DNA of 64,000 bases from Rathayibacter sp. VKM Ac-2759 (GCF_009834225.1 NZ_CP047176.1:2542001-2606000), one strand, 5' to 3'. Counted from the stretch's first letter, positions 42,189 through 52,232 are shown. Notes: generated from the letters alone by a model not told the origin. Numbers and translations are program-made.

Positions 42189-45100
42189 GTGTCGAGCCAA
42201 TTGACCGGTGTGGGTACGGACCAGGGCGCGGAGGACTTCGGAGCCAACGAGTGGCTCGTGGAGGAGCTGTACGAGCAGTACAGCGCCGACAAGGCCTCGG
42301 TGGACGAGTCCTGGTGGCCGATCCTGGAGCGCTACGGCCAGCAGCTCGCCGGCAAGGCGACCGCGACTCCCCCGGCGGCCGCGGAGCCCGCCGCCCCGGC
42401 CGAGAAGCCGGCCGAGAAGCCGGTCGAGCGCGTCTCGTCGAGCGCCGGGGCCACGGTGACCCATCCCGTCGCCACGCCCGCGTCGCGGACCACGTCGAAG
42501 CAGCCCAAGGCCGCGCCCATCCCGGCGGACGCCCCCGTGAGCAAGCCCGCCGAGGCCGACACGACCCCGGCCGAGGAGGACGTCGTCTCGCCGCTGCGCG
42601 GCATGGCGAAGAGCCTCGCGACCAACATGGACGCGAGCCTCAGCGTCCCGACGGCCACCAGCGTCCGGACGATCCCGGCGAAACTGATGATCGACAACCG
42701 CATCGTGATCAACAACCACCTGCGCCGCACCCGCGGCGGCAAGGTGTCGTTCACGCACCTGATCGGCTGGGCGCTGATCCGCGCGCTCAAGGAGTTCCCG
42801 AGCCAGAACGTCTACTACGACGAGCCCGACGGCAAGCCCTCGGTGGTGGCCCCCGCGCACGTGGCGCTGGGCATCGCGATCGACATGCCCAAGCCCGACG
42901 GCACCCGCGCGCTCCTGGTGCCGAGCATCAAGCGCGCCGACACGCTGAGCTTCACCGCCTACCTCGCGGCCTACGAGGACCTCGTGAAGCGCGCCCGCGG
43001 CAACAAGCTGGTCGCCGGCGACTTCGCGGGCACCACGCTCTCGCTCACGAACCCCGGAGGCATCGGCACGGTCCACTCCGTCCCGCGCCTGATGAAGGGC
43101 CAGGGCTGCATCATCGGCGCCGGCGCCCTCGAGTACCCGGCCGAGTTCCAGGGCTCCTCCGAGAAGACGCTCGTCGAGCTGGGCATCGGCAAGACCATCA
43201 CGCTGACCTCGACCTACGACCACCGCGTCATCCAGGGCGCGGGCTCGGGCGAGTTCCTCAAGATCGTGCACGAGCTGCTGATCGGCAAGCGCGGCTTCTA
43301 CGAGGACATCTTCTCGGCGCTGCGCATCCCCTACGACCCGATCCACTGGTCGACCGACATCGCCGTCGACCTCGCCGAGCGCGTGTCGAAGACCTCGCGG
43401 GTGCAGGAGCTCATCAACTCCTTCCGCGTGCGCGGCCACCTCATGGCCGACGTCGACCCGCTCGAGTACGTGCAGCGCTCGCACCCCGACCTCGCGATCG
43501 AGAACCACGGGCTCACCTTCTGGGACCTCGACCGGGAGTTCGTCACCGACGGCTTCGGCGGCGCGCGCCAGCTCAAGCTGCGCGACATCCTCGGGATCCT
43601 CCGCGACTCCTACTGCCGCACGGTCGGCGTCGAGTACATGCACATCCAGGACCCGGAGCAGCGCGCCTGGATGCAGCAGAAGCTCGAGCGCGGCTACGAG
43701 AAGCCCGGTCACGACGAGCAGCTGCGCATCCTCGGCCGGCTCAACGAGGCGGAGGCGTTCGAGACGTTCCTGCAGACCAAGTACGTCGGCCAGAAGCGCT
43801 TCTCGCTCGAGGGCGGCGAGTCGCTCATCGCGCTCCTCGACGCCGTCCTGCAGGGCGCGGCCGACGACGGCCTCGACGAGGTCGCCATCGGCATGGCGCA
43901 CCGCGGCCGGCTCAACGTGCTGACGAACATCGCCGGCAAGACCTACGGCCAGATCTTCCGCGAGTTCGAGGGCACCCAGGACCCCAAGACGGTCCAGGGC
44001 TCCGGAGACGTGAAGTACCACCTCGGCACCGAGGGCACCTTCCGCGGTGCCGGCGGCGAGGAGATCCCGGTCTACCTCGCGGCGAACCCCTCGCACCTGG
44101 AGGCGGTCAACGGCGTGCTCGAGGGCATCGTCCGCGCCAAGCAGGACCGCAAGCCGATCGGCACCTTCACCACCCTCCCGATCCTCGTCCACGGCGACGC
44201 CGCGATGGCGGGCCAGGGCGTGGTGGTCGAGGGCCTGCAGATGTCGCAGCTGCGCGCGTACCGCACCGGCGGCACGATCCACATCAACATCAACAACCAG
44301 GTCGGCTTCACGACCCCGCCGCACGAGGCCCGCACCTCGATCTACTCGACCGACGGCGCGAAGACGATCCAGGCGCCGATCTTCCACGTGAACGGGGACG
44401 ACCCCGAGGCCGTCGTGCACGTCGGCCAGCTCGCGTTCGAGTACCGCCAGCGGTTCAACCGCGACGTGGTCATCGACCTGATCTGCTACCGCCGGCGCGG
44501 CCACAACGAGGGAGACGACCCCTCGATGACCCAGCCGCTGATGTACAGCCTGATCGAGGCCAAGCGCTCGGTGCGCAAGCTCTACACCGAGGCGCTCGTC
44601 GGTCGCGGCGACATCACCGAGGAGGAGTACGACCGCGCCCACCAGGACTTCCAGGACCGCCTGGAGCGCGCCTTCGCCGAGACCCACGCGGCGCAGACCG
44701 GCGCGATCCCCGTGATCAGCGCCGACGGCGACTCCGTGGCCGACCTCGAGCTGCCCGACGCGCAGCAGGGCGAGGACTACCCGGGCGAGCCCGAGGTGAC
44801 CGGCGTGAAGAACGAGGTGGTCACCCGCATCGGCGACGCGTTCAACTCGCCGCCCGAGGGCTTCACCGTGCACCCCAAGCTCCAGCAGCTCCTCACCAAG
44901 CGCCAGGAGATGAGCCGCTCCGGCTCCATCGACTGGGCGTTCGGCGAGCTGCTCGCGCTCGGATCGCTGCTGCTCGAGAACACCCCGGTGCGCCTGGTCG
45001 GCCAGGACACGCGCCGCGGCACCTTCGTCCAGCGCCACGCGGTGCTGCACGACCGCGAGAACGGCCAGGAGTGGCTGCCGCTGATGAACCTGTCGGACCA

Positions 45101-45947
45101 GCAGGCCCGGCTGTGGATCTACGACTCGCTGCTCTCGGAGTACGCCGCGATGGCGTTCGAGTACGGCTACTCGGTCGAGCGCCCCGACTCGCTCGTGCTG
45201 TGGGAGGCGCAGTTCGGCGACTTCGCGAACGGCGCGCAGATCGTGATCGACGAGTTCATCTCCTCGGCCGAGCAGAAGTGGGGCCAGCGCTCGTCGCTCG
45301 TCCTGCTGCTCCCGCACGGCTACGAGGGCCAGGGCCCCGACCACTCGTCGGCCCGCATCGAGCGCTACCTGCAGATGTGCGCCGAGCGCAACATGACCGT
45401 CGCGCGCCCGTCGACGCCGGCGTCGTACTTCCACCTGCTGCGCCGCCAGGCGTACTCGCGACCGCGCCGTCCGCTGATCGTCTTCACCCCGAAGGCGATG
45501 CTGCGGCTGCGCGGGGCGTCGAGCCCGGTCGAGGACTTCACCTCGGGCCGCTTCGAGCCCGTGATCGACGACGCGCGCATCCAGGACGCGTCGGCCGTGA
45601 AGCGCGTGCTGCTGCACGCCGGCAAGGTGCACTACGACCTCAGGGCCGAGCTCGAGAAGAAGCCCGACGACGGCATCGCTCTCGTGCGCGTCGAGCAGTA
45701 CTACCCGGCGCCGATCGAGGAGCTGCGCGGCATCGCCGAGCGCTACCCCGACGCGGAGTTCGTGTGGGTGCAGGACGAGCCCGAGAACCAGGGCGCGTGG
45801 CCGTTCATCGCGCTCGAGGTCGCTCCGGCGCTCAGCCGCTCGATCCGCGTGGTCTCCCGCCCGGCCGCGGCCTCGCCGGCCGCCGGCTCGGCCAAGCGCC
45901 ACGCCTCCGAGCAGGCCGACCTGCTGTCGCGGGCGCTCACCCGGTGA
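42189..45947 (+). CDS. kgd: multifunctional 2-oxoglutarate dehydrogenase/decarboxylase (Kgd/OdhA)
   Basis: A 1252-residue actinobacterial fusion of an E2-like succinyltransferase core and E1o. Residues 1-about 40 carry the oligomer-binding helix (FGANEWLVEELYEQY), then a Pro/Ala linker (40-135). The acyltransferase core (about 140-375) ends in the catalytic YDHRVIQGAGSGEF. E1o runs from about 385, with the TPP region GMAHRGRLNVL and the Mg-binding GDAAMAGQGVVVEG. There is no lipoyl domain. GTG at 42189 gives the usual N-terminus; the purine-rich GGAGAGAG lies rather far (13 bases) upstream. It feeds the TCA cycle; partner subunits are elsewhere. Confidence 0.95.
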   Translation: MSSQLTGVGTDQGAEDFGANEWLVEELYEQYSADKASVDESWWPILERYGQQLAGKATATPPAAAEPAAPAEKPAEKPVERVSSSAGATVTHPVATPASRTTSKQPKAAPIPADAPVSKPAEADTTPAEEDVVSPLRGMAKSLATNMDASLSVPTATSVRTIPAKLMIDNRIVINNHLRRTRGGKVSFTHLIGWALIRALKEFPSQNVYYDEPDGKPSVVAPAHVALGIAIDMPKPDGTRALLVPSIKRADTLSFTAYLAAYEDLVKRARGNKLVAGDFAGTTLSLTNPGGIGTVHSVPRLMKGQGCIIGAGALEYPAEFQGSSEKTLVELGIGKTITLTSTYDHRVIQGAGSGEFLKIVHELLIGKRGFYEDIFSALRIPYDPIHWSTDIAVDLAERVSKTSRVQELINSFRVRGHLMADVDPLEYVQRSHPDLAIENHGLTFWDLDREFVTDGFGGARQLKLRDILGILRDSYCRTVGVEYMHIQDPEQRAWMQQKLERGYEKPGHDEQLRILGRLNEAEAFETFLQTKYVGQKRFSLEGGESLIALLDAVLQGAADDGLDEVAIGMAHRGRLNVLTNIAGKTYGQIFREFEGTQDPKTVQGSGDVKYHLGTEGTFRGAGGEEIPVYLAANPSHLEAVNGVLEGIVRAKQDRKPIGTFTTLPILVHGDAAMAGQGVVVEGLQMSQLRAYRTGGTIHININNQVGFTTPPHEARTSIYSTDGAKTIQAPIFHVNGDDPEAVVHVGQLAFEYRQRFNRDVVIDLICYRRRGHNEGDDPSMTQPLMYSLIEAKRSVRKLYTEALVGRGDITEEEYDRAHQDFQDRLERAFAETHAAQTGAIPVISADGDSVADLELPDAQQGEDYPGEPEVTGVKNEVVTRIGDAFNSPPEGFTVHPKLQQLLTKRQEMSRSGSIDWAFGELLALGSLLLENTPVRLVGQDTRRGTFVQRHAVLHDRENGQEWLPLMNLSDQQARLWIYDSLLSEYAAMAFEYGYSVERPDSLVLWEAQFGDFANGAQIVIDEFISSAEQKWGQRSSLVLLLPHGYEGQGPDHSSARIERYLQMCAERNMTVARPSTPASYFHLLRRQAYSRPRRPLIVFTPKAMLRLRGASSPVEDFTSGRFEPVIDDARIQDASAVKRVLLHAGKVHYDLRAELEKKPDDGIALVRVEQYYPAPIEELRGIAERYPDAEFVWVQDEPENQGAWPFIALEVAPALSRSIRVVSRPAAASPAAGSAKRHASEQADLLSRALTR

Positions 45948-45967
45948 TGTCCGGCTGACGTCCGGAG

Positions 45968-46037
45968 ACGACGGAACCCCGGTGCGTCGAGGGAGCCTGC
46001 TGCTGCAGGCCGCCTCGACGGACCGGGGTTCCGTCGT
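45968..46037. terminator. 70-nt near-perfect hairpin between kgd and rsrA
   Basis: Bases 45968-46037 fold end to end: a 16-bp outer stem (ACGACGGAACCCCGGT with its complement), one mismatch, an 8-bp stem (CGTCGAGG/CCTCGACG), two mismatches, a 6-bp stem (GCCTGC/GCAGGC) and loop TGCT. It separates convergent genes, so it can end both transcripts. Confidence 0.85.
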
Positions 46038-46052
46038 TCGTGCCGGCGGGCG

Positions 46053-46316
46053 CTAGACGCGCGCCGCTGCCGTCGTGTGCGACGCCTGGGCGTCGCGGAG
46101 CATGCCGAGCACCTGGGCGCGGAGGTCCTCCGGGGCCGTCTCCTTGCAGGCGCGCTGCACGGCGACGGTCAGGACGACCCCGACCTTCGCCTCACCGGAG
46201 CAGTCGGGGCAGTTGGCCATGTGCTCGCGGATGTCCGCGGCGTCCTCTTTGCAGAGCTCGTTGTGCAGGTACTCCTCGAGTTCTGCCTTGGCCTTCGTGC
46301 AACCGCAGTCGGTCAT
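46053..46316 (-). CDS. rsrA: zinc-containing anti-sigma factor, RsrA/RshA-like
   Basis: An 87-residue ZAS-family anti-sigma factor. The zinc motif H-x3-C-x2-C is EHMANCPDC (His32, Cys36, Cys39); further cysteines at 4, 6, 22 and 57. Thiol oxidation releases zinc and frees the sigma factor. Its ATG overlaps the sigR stop (ATGA), the usual operon order, so the pair controls the disulfide-stress and mycothiol response, consistent with mca in the same window. Confidence 0.92.
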   Translation of the reverse strand: MTDCGCTKAKAELEEYLHNELCKEDAADIREHMANCPDCSGEAKVGVVLTVAVQRACKETAPEDLRAQVLGMLRDAQASHTTAAARV

Positions 46317-47032
46317 TTCGTGCTCCCGGTGGTGAAAGCGGCGCGGATCCCGCGCTCGCGTGCGTAGTCGGTGAGTCGTTCGCGCAGCATGCGCCGACCG
46401 CGGTGCAGTCGGCTCATCACGGTCCCGACGGGCGTCTTCATGATGTCGGCGATCTCCTGGTACGAGAATCCCTCGACGTCGGCGAAGTAGACGGCGAGCC
46501 GGAAGTCCTCCGGGATCGCCTGCAGGGCCTCCTTGACGGCGGTGTCGGGGAGGTGGTCGATCGCCTCGGCCTCGGCCGAGCGGCTCGAGGTCGCGGTGGT
46601 CGACTCGGCGCCGCCGAGCTGCCAGTCCTCCAGCTCGTCGATCGCGCTCTGATAGGGCTCGCGCTGCTTCTTGCGGTACGAGTTGATGAACGTGTTGGTG
46701 AGGATGCGGTAGAGCCACGCCTTGAGGTTCGTGCCCTGCTCGAACTGGGTGAAGGCGCCGAACGCCTTCGCGAACGTCTCCTGGACGAGGTCCTGGGCGT
46801 CGGAGGGGTTCTTCGTCATCCGCAGGCCCGCGGCGTAGAGCTGGTCGATGAACGGCAGCGCCTGCTCCTCGAACAGCGAGCGGACGTCGACCGGCGCCTC
46901 GGGGGCGACGTCGTCGAGGGACTCCTCGACGGTCGCCTCGATCGTCTGCTCGGCCGGGGTCTCGTGGGACCGGGCCGATGCGGGCGCCTCGTCGGCGGTG
47001 AGGGGGCGGGGTGAGTCGTCGCGTGTCATCAC
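46313..47032 (-). CDS. sigR: ECF sigma factor SigR/SigH-like
   Basis: A 239-residue group 4 sigma factor (238 if the ATG is used). Acidic N-terminal extension of about 55 residues; region 2 ([38 protein letters not shown]) and region 4 ([25 protein letters not shown]). It directs transcription of thiol-redox genes. The start is GTG at 47032 or the next codon, ATG at 47029; a TAGAAT -10 box ends only five bases before the GTG, so a leaderless mRNA is likely. No clear GGAAT-N18-GTT autoregulatory promoter is seen upstream. Confidence 0.92.
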   Translation of the reverse strand: MMTRDDSPRPLTADEAPASARSHETPAEQTIEATVEESLDDVAPEAPVDVRSLFEEQALPFIDQLYAAGLRMTKNPSDAQDLVQETFAKAFGAFTQFEQGTNLKAWLYRILTNTFINSYRKKQREPYQSAIDELEDWQLGGAESTTATSSRSAEAEAIDHLPDTAVKEALQAIPEDFRLAVYFADVEGFSYQEIADIMKTPVGTVMSRLHRGRRMLRERLTDYARERGIRAAFTTGSTK

Positions 47033-47037
47033 CAGCG

Positions 47038-47043
47038 ATTCTA
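47038..47043 (-). promoter_or_regulatory. -10 element TAGAAT of sigR (leaderless)
   Basis: Read on the minus strand, TAGAAT is followed by CGCTG and then GTGATG, so transcription would start at or within the tandem start codons. It matches a housekeeping-type -10. Confidence 0.55.
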
Positions 47044-47193
47044 GGCCGCGAGGTGCCGGGCGACCCGGGGTTGCCCCGCCGCGCAGCGCTCGCGCGGGAG
47101 CGCGAGGCGGACGGACGGCCAATGACATCGACACTCCGCACCACCTCTCTCCTCGCCTGCTGACCGTGTGCCCGCCGACTACTCTGATAACCC

Positions 47194-48549
47194 ATGGTCT
47201 TCTCGCGTTATTCCGCTCCCGAGTTCGATCCGTACGGCGACGCCCGAGCGCTCCCCGGCGAGGAGGACTGGTCGGCGCCCTCCGCCGCCGGTGCTCTCGA
47301 CGCCGTCGTCGAGCTGCCCGGCTCGAAGTCGCTGACGAACCGCGAGCTCGTGCTGTCCGCGCTGGCGACGGAGCCGTCCACGCTGCGCGCTCCCCTGCAC
47401 TCGCGCGACAGCGCCCTGATGATCGAGGCGCTGCGCTCCCTCGGCACGACGATCCGCGAATCCGGGGCCACCGGGGCGTTCGGCGCCGACCTCGTGGTCG
47501 AGCCCGCGGAGGAGCTGCTCGGCTCCACCACGATCGACTGCGGTCTCGCCGGCACCGTGATGCGCTTCGTGCCGCCGCTCGCCGGCCTCGCGCTCGGCCC
47601 GACCACCTTCGACGGCGACGCCTACGCCTACAAGCGCCCGATGGGCGCGACGATCGCCTCGCTCCGCTCGCTCGGCGTCGACGTGGCCGACGACGGGCGG
47701 GGCTCGCTCCCGTTCACGGTGCACGGCTCCGGATCGGTGCGCGGCGGCGACGTCGTCATCGACGCCTCCCGCTCGAGCCAGTTCGTCTCGGCGCTGCTGC
47801 TCGCGGGTCCGCGCTTCGACGAGGGCCTCCGCCTCCGCCACGAGGGCGAGCACCTGCCCAGCCAGCCGCACATCGAGATGACGATCGCCGCCCTCGCCGC
47901 CCGCGGAGTCGAGGTCGGCACGCCGGCACCCGGCGAGTGGGTCGTCGAGCCGCAGCCGATCGCCGGCGCCGACACCGTGATCGAGCCCGACCTCTCCAAC
48001 GCCGCTCCGTTCCTCGCCGCGGCCCTCGCGACCGGAGGCCGGGTGCGGCTGCGGCACTGGCCCGCCGAGACCACCCAGGTCGGCGCGCACCTCGAGCGCA
48101 TCCTCCCCCTCTTCGGCGCGAGCGTCGAGCGCGACGGCGGCGACCTCGTCGTCACCGGCGGCGACGAGATCCTCGGCGTCGACCTCGACCTCTCCGAGGG
48201 CGGCGAGCTCGCTCCCGCCCTGGCGGCACTCGCAGCCCTCGCCACCGGCCCCAGCACGCTCACCGGCATCGGCCACATCCGCCACCACGAGACCGACAGG
48301 CTCGCGGCACTCGCCGCCGAGATCAACGGCCTCGGAGGCGCGGTCACCGAGCTCGAGGACGGCCTGCGCATCGAGCCGGCCCCGCTGCACGGCGGCCGCT
48401 GGAGGACCTACTCCGATCACCGCATGGCCCACGCGGGCGCCCTGCTCGGACTGGTCGTGCCCGGCGTCGCGATCGAGGACATCGCGACGACGTCCAAGAC
48501 CCTCCCGCAGTTCCCCGCGCTGTGGTCGACCCTGGCGGGATCGGTCTGA
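47194..48549 (+). CDS. aroA: 3-phosphoshikimate 1-carboxyvinyltransferase (EPSP synthase)
   Basis: A 451-residue EPSP synthase of the shikimate pathway, with about 37 residues ahead of the first [14 protein letters not shown] motif (41-54). [29 protein letters not shown] and the C-terminal [15 protein letters not shown] are the substrate-binding stretches. A TACTCT -10-like box ends eight bases before the ATG and no ribosome site is seen, so a leaderless mRNA is possible. It is divergent from sigR and one base from rsgA. Confidence 0.94.
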   Translation: MVFSRYSAPEFDPYGDARALPGEEDWSAPSAAGALDAVVELPGSKSLTNRELVLSALATEPSTLRAPLHSRDSALMIEALRSLGTTIRESGATGAFGADLVVEPAEELLGSTTIDCGLAGTVMRFVPPLAGLALGPTTFDGDAYAYKRPMGATIASLRSLGVDVADDGRGSLPFTVHGSGSVRGGDVVIDASRSSQFVSALLLAGPRFDEGLRLRHEGEHLPSQPHIEMTIAALAARGVEVGTPAPGEWVVEPQPIAGADTVIEPDLSNAAPFLAAALATGGRVRLRHWPAETTQVGAHLERILPLFGASVERDGGDLVVTGGDEILGVDLDLSEGGELAPALAALAALATGPSTLTGIGHIRHHETDRLAALAAEINGLGGAVTELEDGLRIEPAPLHGGRWRTYSDHRMAHAGALLGLVVPGVAIEDIATTSKTLPQFPALWSTLAGSV

Positions 48550-48550
48550 C

Positions 48551-49627
48551 ATGTCGTGGTGGACGGACAGCGGCCTCGACGCCGACGGAGCGCTCGACGA
48601 CTTCGACGGCTACGACGAGTCGGACGCGAAGGTGCGGCCGAACCCCAAGGGCACCAAGCCGCGCACGAAGCAGCGCCCCGCGTACGAGGACGCCGAGACC
48701 GCGATGGTGCTCGGCGTCGACCGCGGCCGTTACACGGTCATGATCGGCGACGGCACCCCGGAGGAGCACGAGTTCACCGCCGCGCGCGCCCGTGAGCTGC
48801 GCCGCCAGGCGATCGTCGCGGGCGACCGGGTCGACGTCGTCGGCGACTCCACCGGCGACGACGGCACCCTCGCCCGCATCGTCCGGATCCGCGAGCGGTC
48901 GACGCTGCTCCGCCGCAGCGCCGACGACACCGACGCGATCGAGCGCGTCATCGTGGCGAACGCCGACCAGATGGTGTGCGTGGTCGCCGCGGCCGATCCC
49001 GAGCCGCGGACCCGGCTCGTCGACCGCTACCTCGTCGCGGCCTTCGACGCCGGGATCACCCCGATGCTCTGCATCACCAAGACCGACCTCGCCGACCCCG
49101 GCCCGTTCCTCCGCAACTTCGAGGGCCTCGACCTGCGCGTCTTCCTCTCGAGCCAGGACGAGCCCCCGGTCGACGAGATCGCCGAGGCGCTCCTCGGCCA
49201 CGAGACGGTCGTGGTCGGCCACTCCGGAGTCGGCAAGTCGACGCTCGTGAACAAGCTCGTCCCCGACGCCCACCGGGCGATCGGCCGCGTCAACACCGTC
49301 ACCGGGCGCGGGCGCCACACCTCCTCCTCCACCGTGTCGCTCCGGGTCGAGCGCGGCGACCGCCACGGCTGGGTGATCGACACCCCGGGCGTCCGCTCGT
49401 TCGGACTCGGGCACGTGAACGTCGACAACATCCTCGGCGCCTTCACCGCGCTGGCCGAGATCGCCGAGGACTGCCCGCGCGGCTGCACGCACCTCCCCGA
49501 CTCCCCCGACTGCGCGATCATCGAGGCGGTCGAGGAGGGACGGCTCGGCCCGACGGGCCCCGAGCGACTCGACTCGCTCCAGCGCCTCCTGACCACCTTC
49601 GCGCCCTCCGACGGAAGCAGACGATGA
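48551..49627 (+). CDS. rsgA: ribosome small subunit-dependent GTPase A
   Basis: A 358-residue circularly permuted GTPase acting late in 30S assembly. After a charged 50-residue N-terminus and an OB-fold come G4 TKTD (LCITKTDLAD), G1 GHSGVGKST, G3 DTPGVRSFG and a zinc site in CPRGCTHLPDSPDC. Only one base separates it from aroA, and its stop overlaps the bcp start (ATGA). AroA-RsgA adjacency is also seen in mycobacteria. Confidence 0.93.
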   Translation: MSWWTDSGLDADGALDDFDGYDESDAKVRPNPKGTKPRTKQRPAYEDAETAMVLGVDRGRYTVMIGDGTPEEHEFTAARARELRRQAIVAGDRVDVVGDSTGDDGTLARIVRIRERSTLLRRSADDTDAIERVIVANADQMVCVVAAADPEPRTRLVDRYLVAAFDAGITPMLCITKTDLADPGPFLRNFEGLDLRVFLSSQDEPPVDEIAEALLGHETVVVGHSGVGKSTLVNKLVPDAHRAIGRVNTVTGRGRHTSSSTVSLRVERGDRHGWVIDTPGVRSFGLGHVNVDNILGAFTALAEIAEDCPRGCTHLPDSPDCAIIEAVEEGRLGPTGPERLDSLQRLLTTFAPSDGSRR

Positions 49628-50124
49628 CGAACGCCGCCCTCCCCCCGATCCCCGCCGAGCAGCGTCTGTCCGCCGGCGACGCCGCCCCGGAGTTCACCCT
49701 CCTCGACCAGGACGGCAGCCCGGTCTCGCTGTCGGACTACCGCGGCCGACGGGTGATCGTCTTCTTCTACCCGGAGGCCGACACCCCCGCCTGCACCAAG
49801 GAGGCCTGCGACTTCCGCGACAACGCGTCCTCGCTGCGCGACTCCGGCTACGAGGTGCTCGGCGTCTCGCGCGACACTCCGGAGGCGCTGCGCCGCTGGG
49901 CGGACGCGCAGGGCATCGACTACCCGCTGCTGAGCGACTCGGACCGGGCCGTGCACCTGGCGTGGGCGGTCTGGGGCGAGAAGAGCATGTACGGCAAGAC
50001 CGTGGTCGGCGTCCTCCGCTCGACCTTCGTCGTCGGCGCCGACGGCGTCCTCGAGTTCGCGCAGTACGGCGTCCGCGCGACCGGCCACGTGCAGGCGCTC
50101 CGCAAGAAGCTCAAGCTCGCCTGA
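49624..50124 (+). CDS. bcp: thiol peroxidase, Bcp/PrxQ type
   Basis: A 166-residue peroxiredoxin. Peroxidatic Cys57 (TPACTKE) and a resolving Cys62 five residues later (ACDFRD) mark the atypical 2-Cys PrxQ type; FFYPEADTP is the active-site strand. Reduces organic and hydrogen peroxide with thioredoxin. Third gene of the aroA-rsgA-bcp operon. Confidence 0.94.
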   Translation: MTNAALPPIPAEQRLSAGDAAPEFTLLDQDGSPVSLSDYRGRRVIVFFYPEADTPACTKEACDFRDNASSLRDSGYEVLGVSRDTPEALRRWADAQGIDYPLLSDSDRAVHLAWAVWGEKSMYGKTVVGVLRSTFVVGADGVLEFAQYGVRATGHVQALRKKLKLA

Positions 50125-50142
50125 CGCGCCCCTCCCGCGCGG

Positions 50143-51120
50143 TCAGAAGCCCTCGTTGACGCGCGGCGCGTAGTCGGCGCCGAGAGCCTCCAGCTCGTCG
50201 GGGGTCAGCTCGACGTCGACCGACGCCACGGCGTCCTCGAGGTGCTGCATCTTCGTCGCTCCGACGATCGGAGCCGTCACCACCGGCTGCTGCCGGACCC
50301 AGGCGAGCGCGACCTGCGCGCGCGGGATGCCGCGCTCCCCGGCGATGCGGGCGACGGTGGCGGCCGTCCGGCGGTCGCCCTCCTCCTGCTGGTGGTAGAG
50401 GGTCTTGCCGTAGAGGTCGGTCTCGGTGCGCGAGGTCGTCTCGTCCCAGTCGCGGGTGAGGCGGCCGCGGGCGAGCGGGGACCACGGGATCACTCCGACG
50501 CCCTGATCGAGGCAGAACGGGTGCAGCTCGCGCTCGTCCTCGCGCTGGACGAGGTTGTACTGGTCCTGCATGGAGACGAAGCGCGTCCAGCCGCCGAGGT
50601 CGGCGGTGTACTGCGCCTTGGCGAACTGCCAGGCCCACATGCTCGAGGCTCCGATGTAGCGCGCCTTGCCCGAGCGGACGATGTCGTGGAGGGTCTCCAT
50701 CGTCTCCTCGATCGGCGTCTCCGGGTCCCAGCGGTGGATCTGGTAGAGGTCGACGTAGTCGGTGCCGAGGCGGCGCAGGCTGTCGTCGATCGCGCTCAGG
50801 ACGTGCCGGCGCGAGAGTCCGCCGCCGTTCGGGCCCTGGCGCATCGTGCCGTGGACCTTGGTCGCGATCACGACCTCCTCGCGGACGGCGAAGTCGGCCA
50901 GGGCCCGGCCGACGAACTCCTCGCTCGTGCCGTCGGAGTAGACGTCGGCGGTGTCGAAGGTCGTGATGCCGAGCTCGAGCGCCCGGCGGAGGAACGGCCG
51001 CGACTCCTCCTCCCCCATGCTCCAGGCGTGGGCGCCGCGCTCGGGAGCGCCGTAGCTCATGCAGCCGAGGATGATCGAGGAGACCTGCAGGCCGCTGGAG
51101 CCGAGTCGGGTGTAGTCCAT
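50143..51120 (-). CDS. aldo/keto reductase
   Basis: A 325-residue (beta/alpha)8 NADPH-dependent reductase. Catalytic set: Asp57, Tyr61 (FDTADVYSDG), Lys in ATKVHG, His in YQIHRWDP; the C-terminal cofactor segment is APIVGATKMQHLEDAV. It resembles YajO/general-stress-type AKRs. Start at 51120 gives the usual MDYTRLGSSG; an in-frame ATG at 51141 would add seven residues; neither has a good ribosome site. Convergent with bcp across 18 bp. Confidence 0.9.
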   Translation of the reverse strand: MDYTRLGSSGLQVSSIILGCMSYGAPERGAHAWSMGEEESRPFLRRALELGITTFDTADVYSDGTSEEFVGRALADFAVREEVVIATKVHGTMRQGPNGGGLSRRHVLSAIDDSLRRLGTDYVDLYQIHRWDPETPIEETMETLHDIVRSGKARYIGASSMWAWQFAKAQYTADLGGWTRFVSMQDQYNLVQREDERELHPFCLDQGVGVIPWSPLARGRLTRDWDETTSRTETDLYGKTLYHQQEEGDRRTAATVARIAGERGIPRAQVALAWVRQQPVVTAPIVGATKMQHLEDAVASVDVELTPDELEALGADYAPRVNEGF

Positions 51121-51184
51121 GGGGAGGCGTCGCTTTCGCATCGGGGAGGGGGCACCTCAGCCTCGCACCGGGCGGGGGCGGGCG

Positions 51185-51619
51185 CTACCCGGTCGCGGTG
51201 GGGTCGCGCCGCGTGGCGGCGACGACGCTCGGCAGGAAGATCGTCACGACGGCGACCAGCGCCGGAGCGAGGAGCGCCCAGCCGACGTCGGGGACGGCGT
51301 ACTGCCCCTGGAACGCGCCGAGCGCCACGGCCATCAGCACGAGCTGCATCGTCAGGGCGGAGCCGCGCATCCAGCTGCGCCGGCGGATCGCTCCGAGAGT
51401 GGTCGCGACGACCCAGCCGAGGGCGATGACGGCCAGGACGACGATGGCGACGCCTCCGCCCACCGTGTCGGCCGTGGTGGTCACCAGCTCGATCAGGAGC
51501 CAGGCGGTGACCGCCCCGACCCCCACCGTCTCGAGCGCGAGCACCACGATGAGGACGAGGAGCCCGAGTGGCGGCGGAGCGCTGTTCGGGCCGGTCGGGA
51601 GCCGGTTCTTCTCAGGCAT
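51185..51619 (-). CDS. hypothetical four-helix membrane protein
   Basis: A 144-residue protein with an N-terminal Pro/Asn-rich segment (PEKNRLPTGPNSAPPP) and four predicted helices (about 17-39, 50-72, 83-98, 107-130), ending RRDPTATG. No family is recognised. ATG at 51619 (or GTG at 51622) is preferred to a start at 51727, since the extra 36 residues lack the membrane-protein composition. It sits upstream of the AKR gene on the same strand with a 65-bp gap. Confidence 0.65.
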   Translation of the reverse strand: MPEKNRLPTGPNSAPPPLGLLVLIVVLALETVGVGAVTAWLLIELVTTTADTVGGGVAIVVLAVIALGWVVATTLGAIRRRSWMRGSALTMQLVLMAVALGAFQGQYAVPDVGWALLAPALVAVVTIFLPSVVAATRRDPTATG

Positions 51620-51983
51620 CACAGCCACATCCCATCCTGGACTCTTGATTCGGGCGTACCACCGTGAGAGGCTACTTGAGTTCGTTTCACCGCTCACAGG
51701 GTCGTGGGTTTCCGCCGATGTGAACAACCCGATCCGTTCGAGCCGTGAGGTTCGTGTGTCCGCCCGAAGGGTGCGACAGGAAGCCGGGTGAGCTCGTCCG
51801 GAAGAACCGAGCCGCCCCCGTCCACCCCCTCGAATCGCCTTGCGCAGCTGCGCGGGGCTTCGTGGCGTGCGCCGGAGGGTGTGCTGGGGCTTCCCGCCGA
51901 GATCGATCGTCGGCGTGATCCGATCATCTCATTCGAACACTGCGTGGTTCCTCCACGCACGCCTGCACACAAGGAGCACCTGC

Positions 51984-52232
51984 ATGGACTGGCGCGACAA
52001 GGCCGCTTGCCTCACCGCTGACCCCGAGCTTTTCTTCCCGGTCGGCAACACCGGACCCGCCGTCGACCAGATCGAGAAGGCCAAGACCGTCTGCGGACGC
52101 TGCACGGTCACCGAGGTCTGCCTCCAGTACGCCCTCGAGACCGGCCAGGACTCGGGCGTGTGGGGCGGCCTCAGCGAGGACGAGCGCCGCGCCCTCAAGC
52201 GCCGCGCCGCTCGCGCCCGTCGCGCCTCGTAG
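51984..52232 (+). CDS. whiB1: WhiB-family regulator, WhiB1-like
   Basis: An 82-residue iron-sulfur protein. Cys9, Cys37, Cys40 and Cys46 bind a [4Fe-4S] cluster sensitive to NO or O2; GVWGG (58-62) binds region 4 of the primary sigma factor; KRRAARARR is the DNA-binding tail. DPELFFPVGN and SEDERRALKRR are WhiB1-like. ATG follows AAGGAG by seven bases. It is beside the PdtaS-like kinase, as in M. tuberculosis (Rv3219/Rv3220c). Confidence 0.93.
   Translation: MDWRDKAACLTADPELFFPVGNTGPAVDQIEKAKTVCGRCTVTEVCLQYALETGQDSGVWGGLSEDERRALKRRAARARRAS

Noticed and set aside
41799..45902. A 1367-codon minus-strand frame opposite kgd
   Set aside because: It mirrors kgd codon usage in a GC-rich genome; composition is biased and no domain can be seen.
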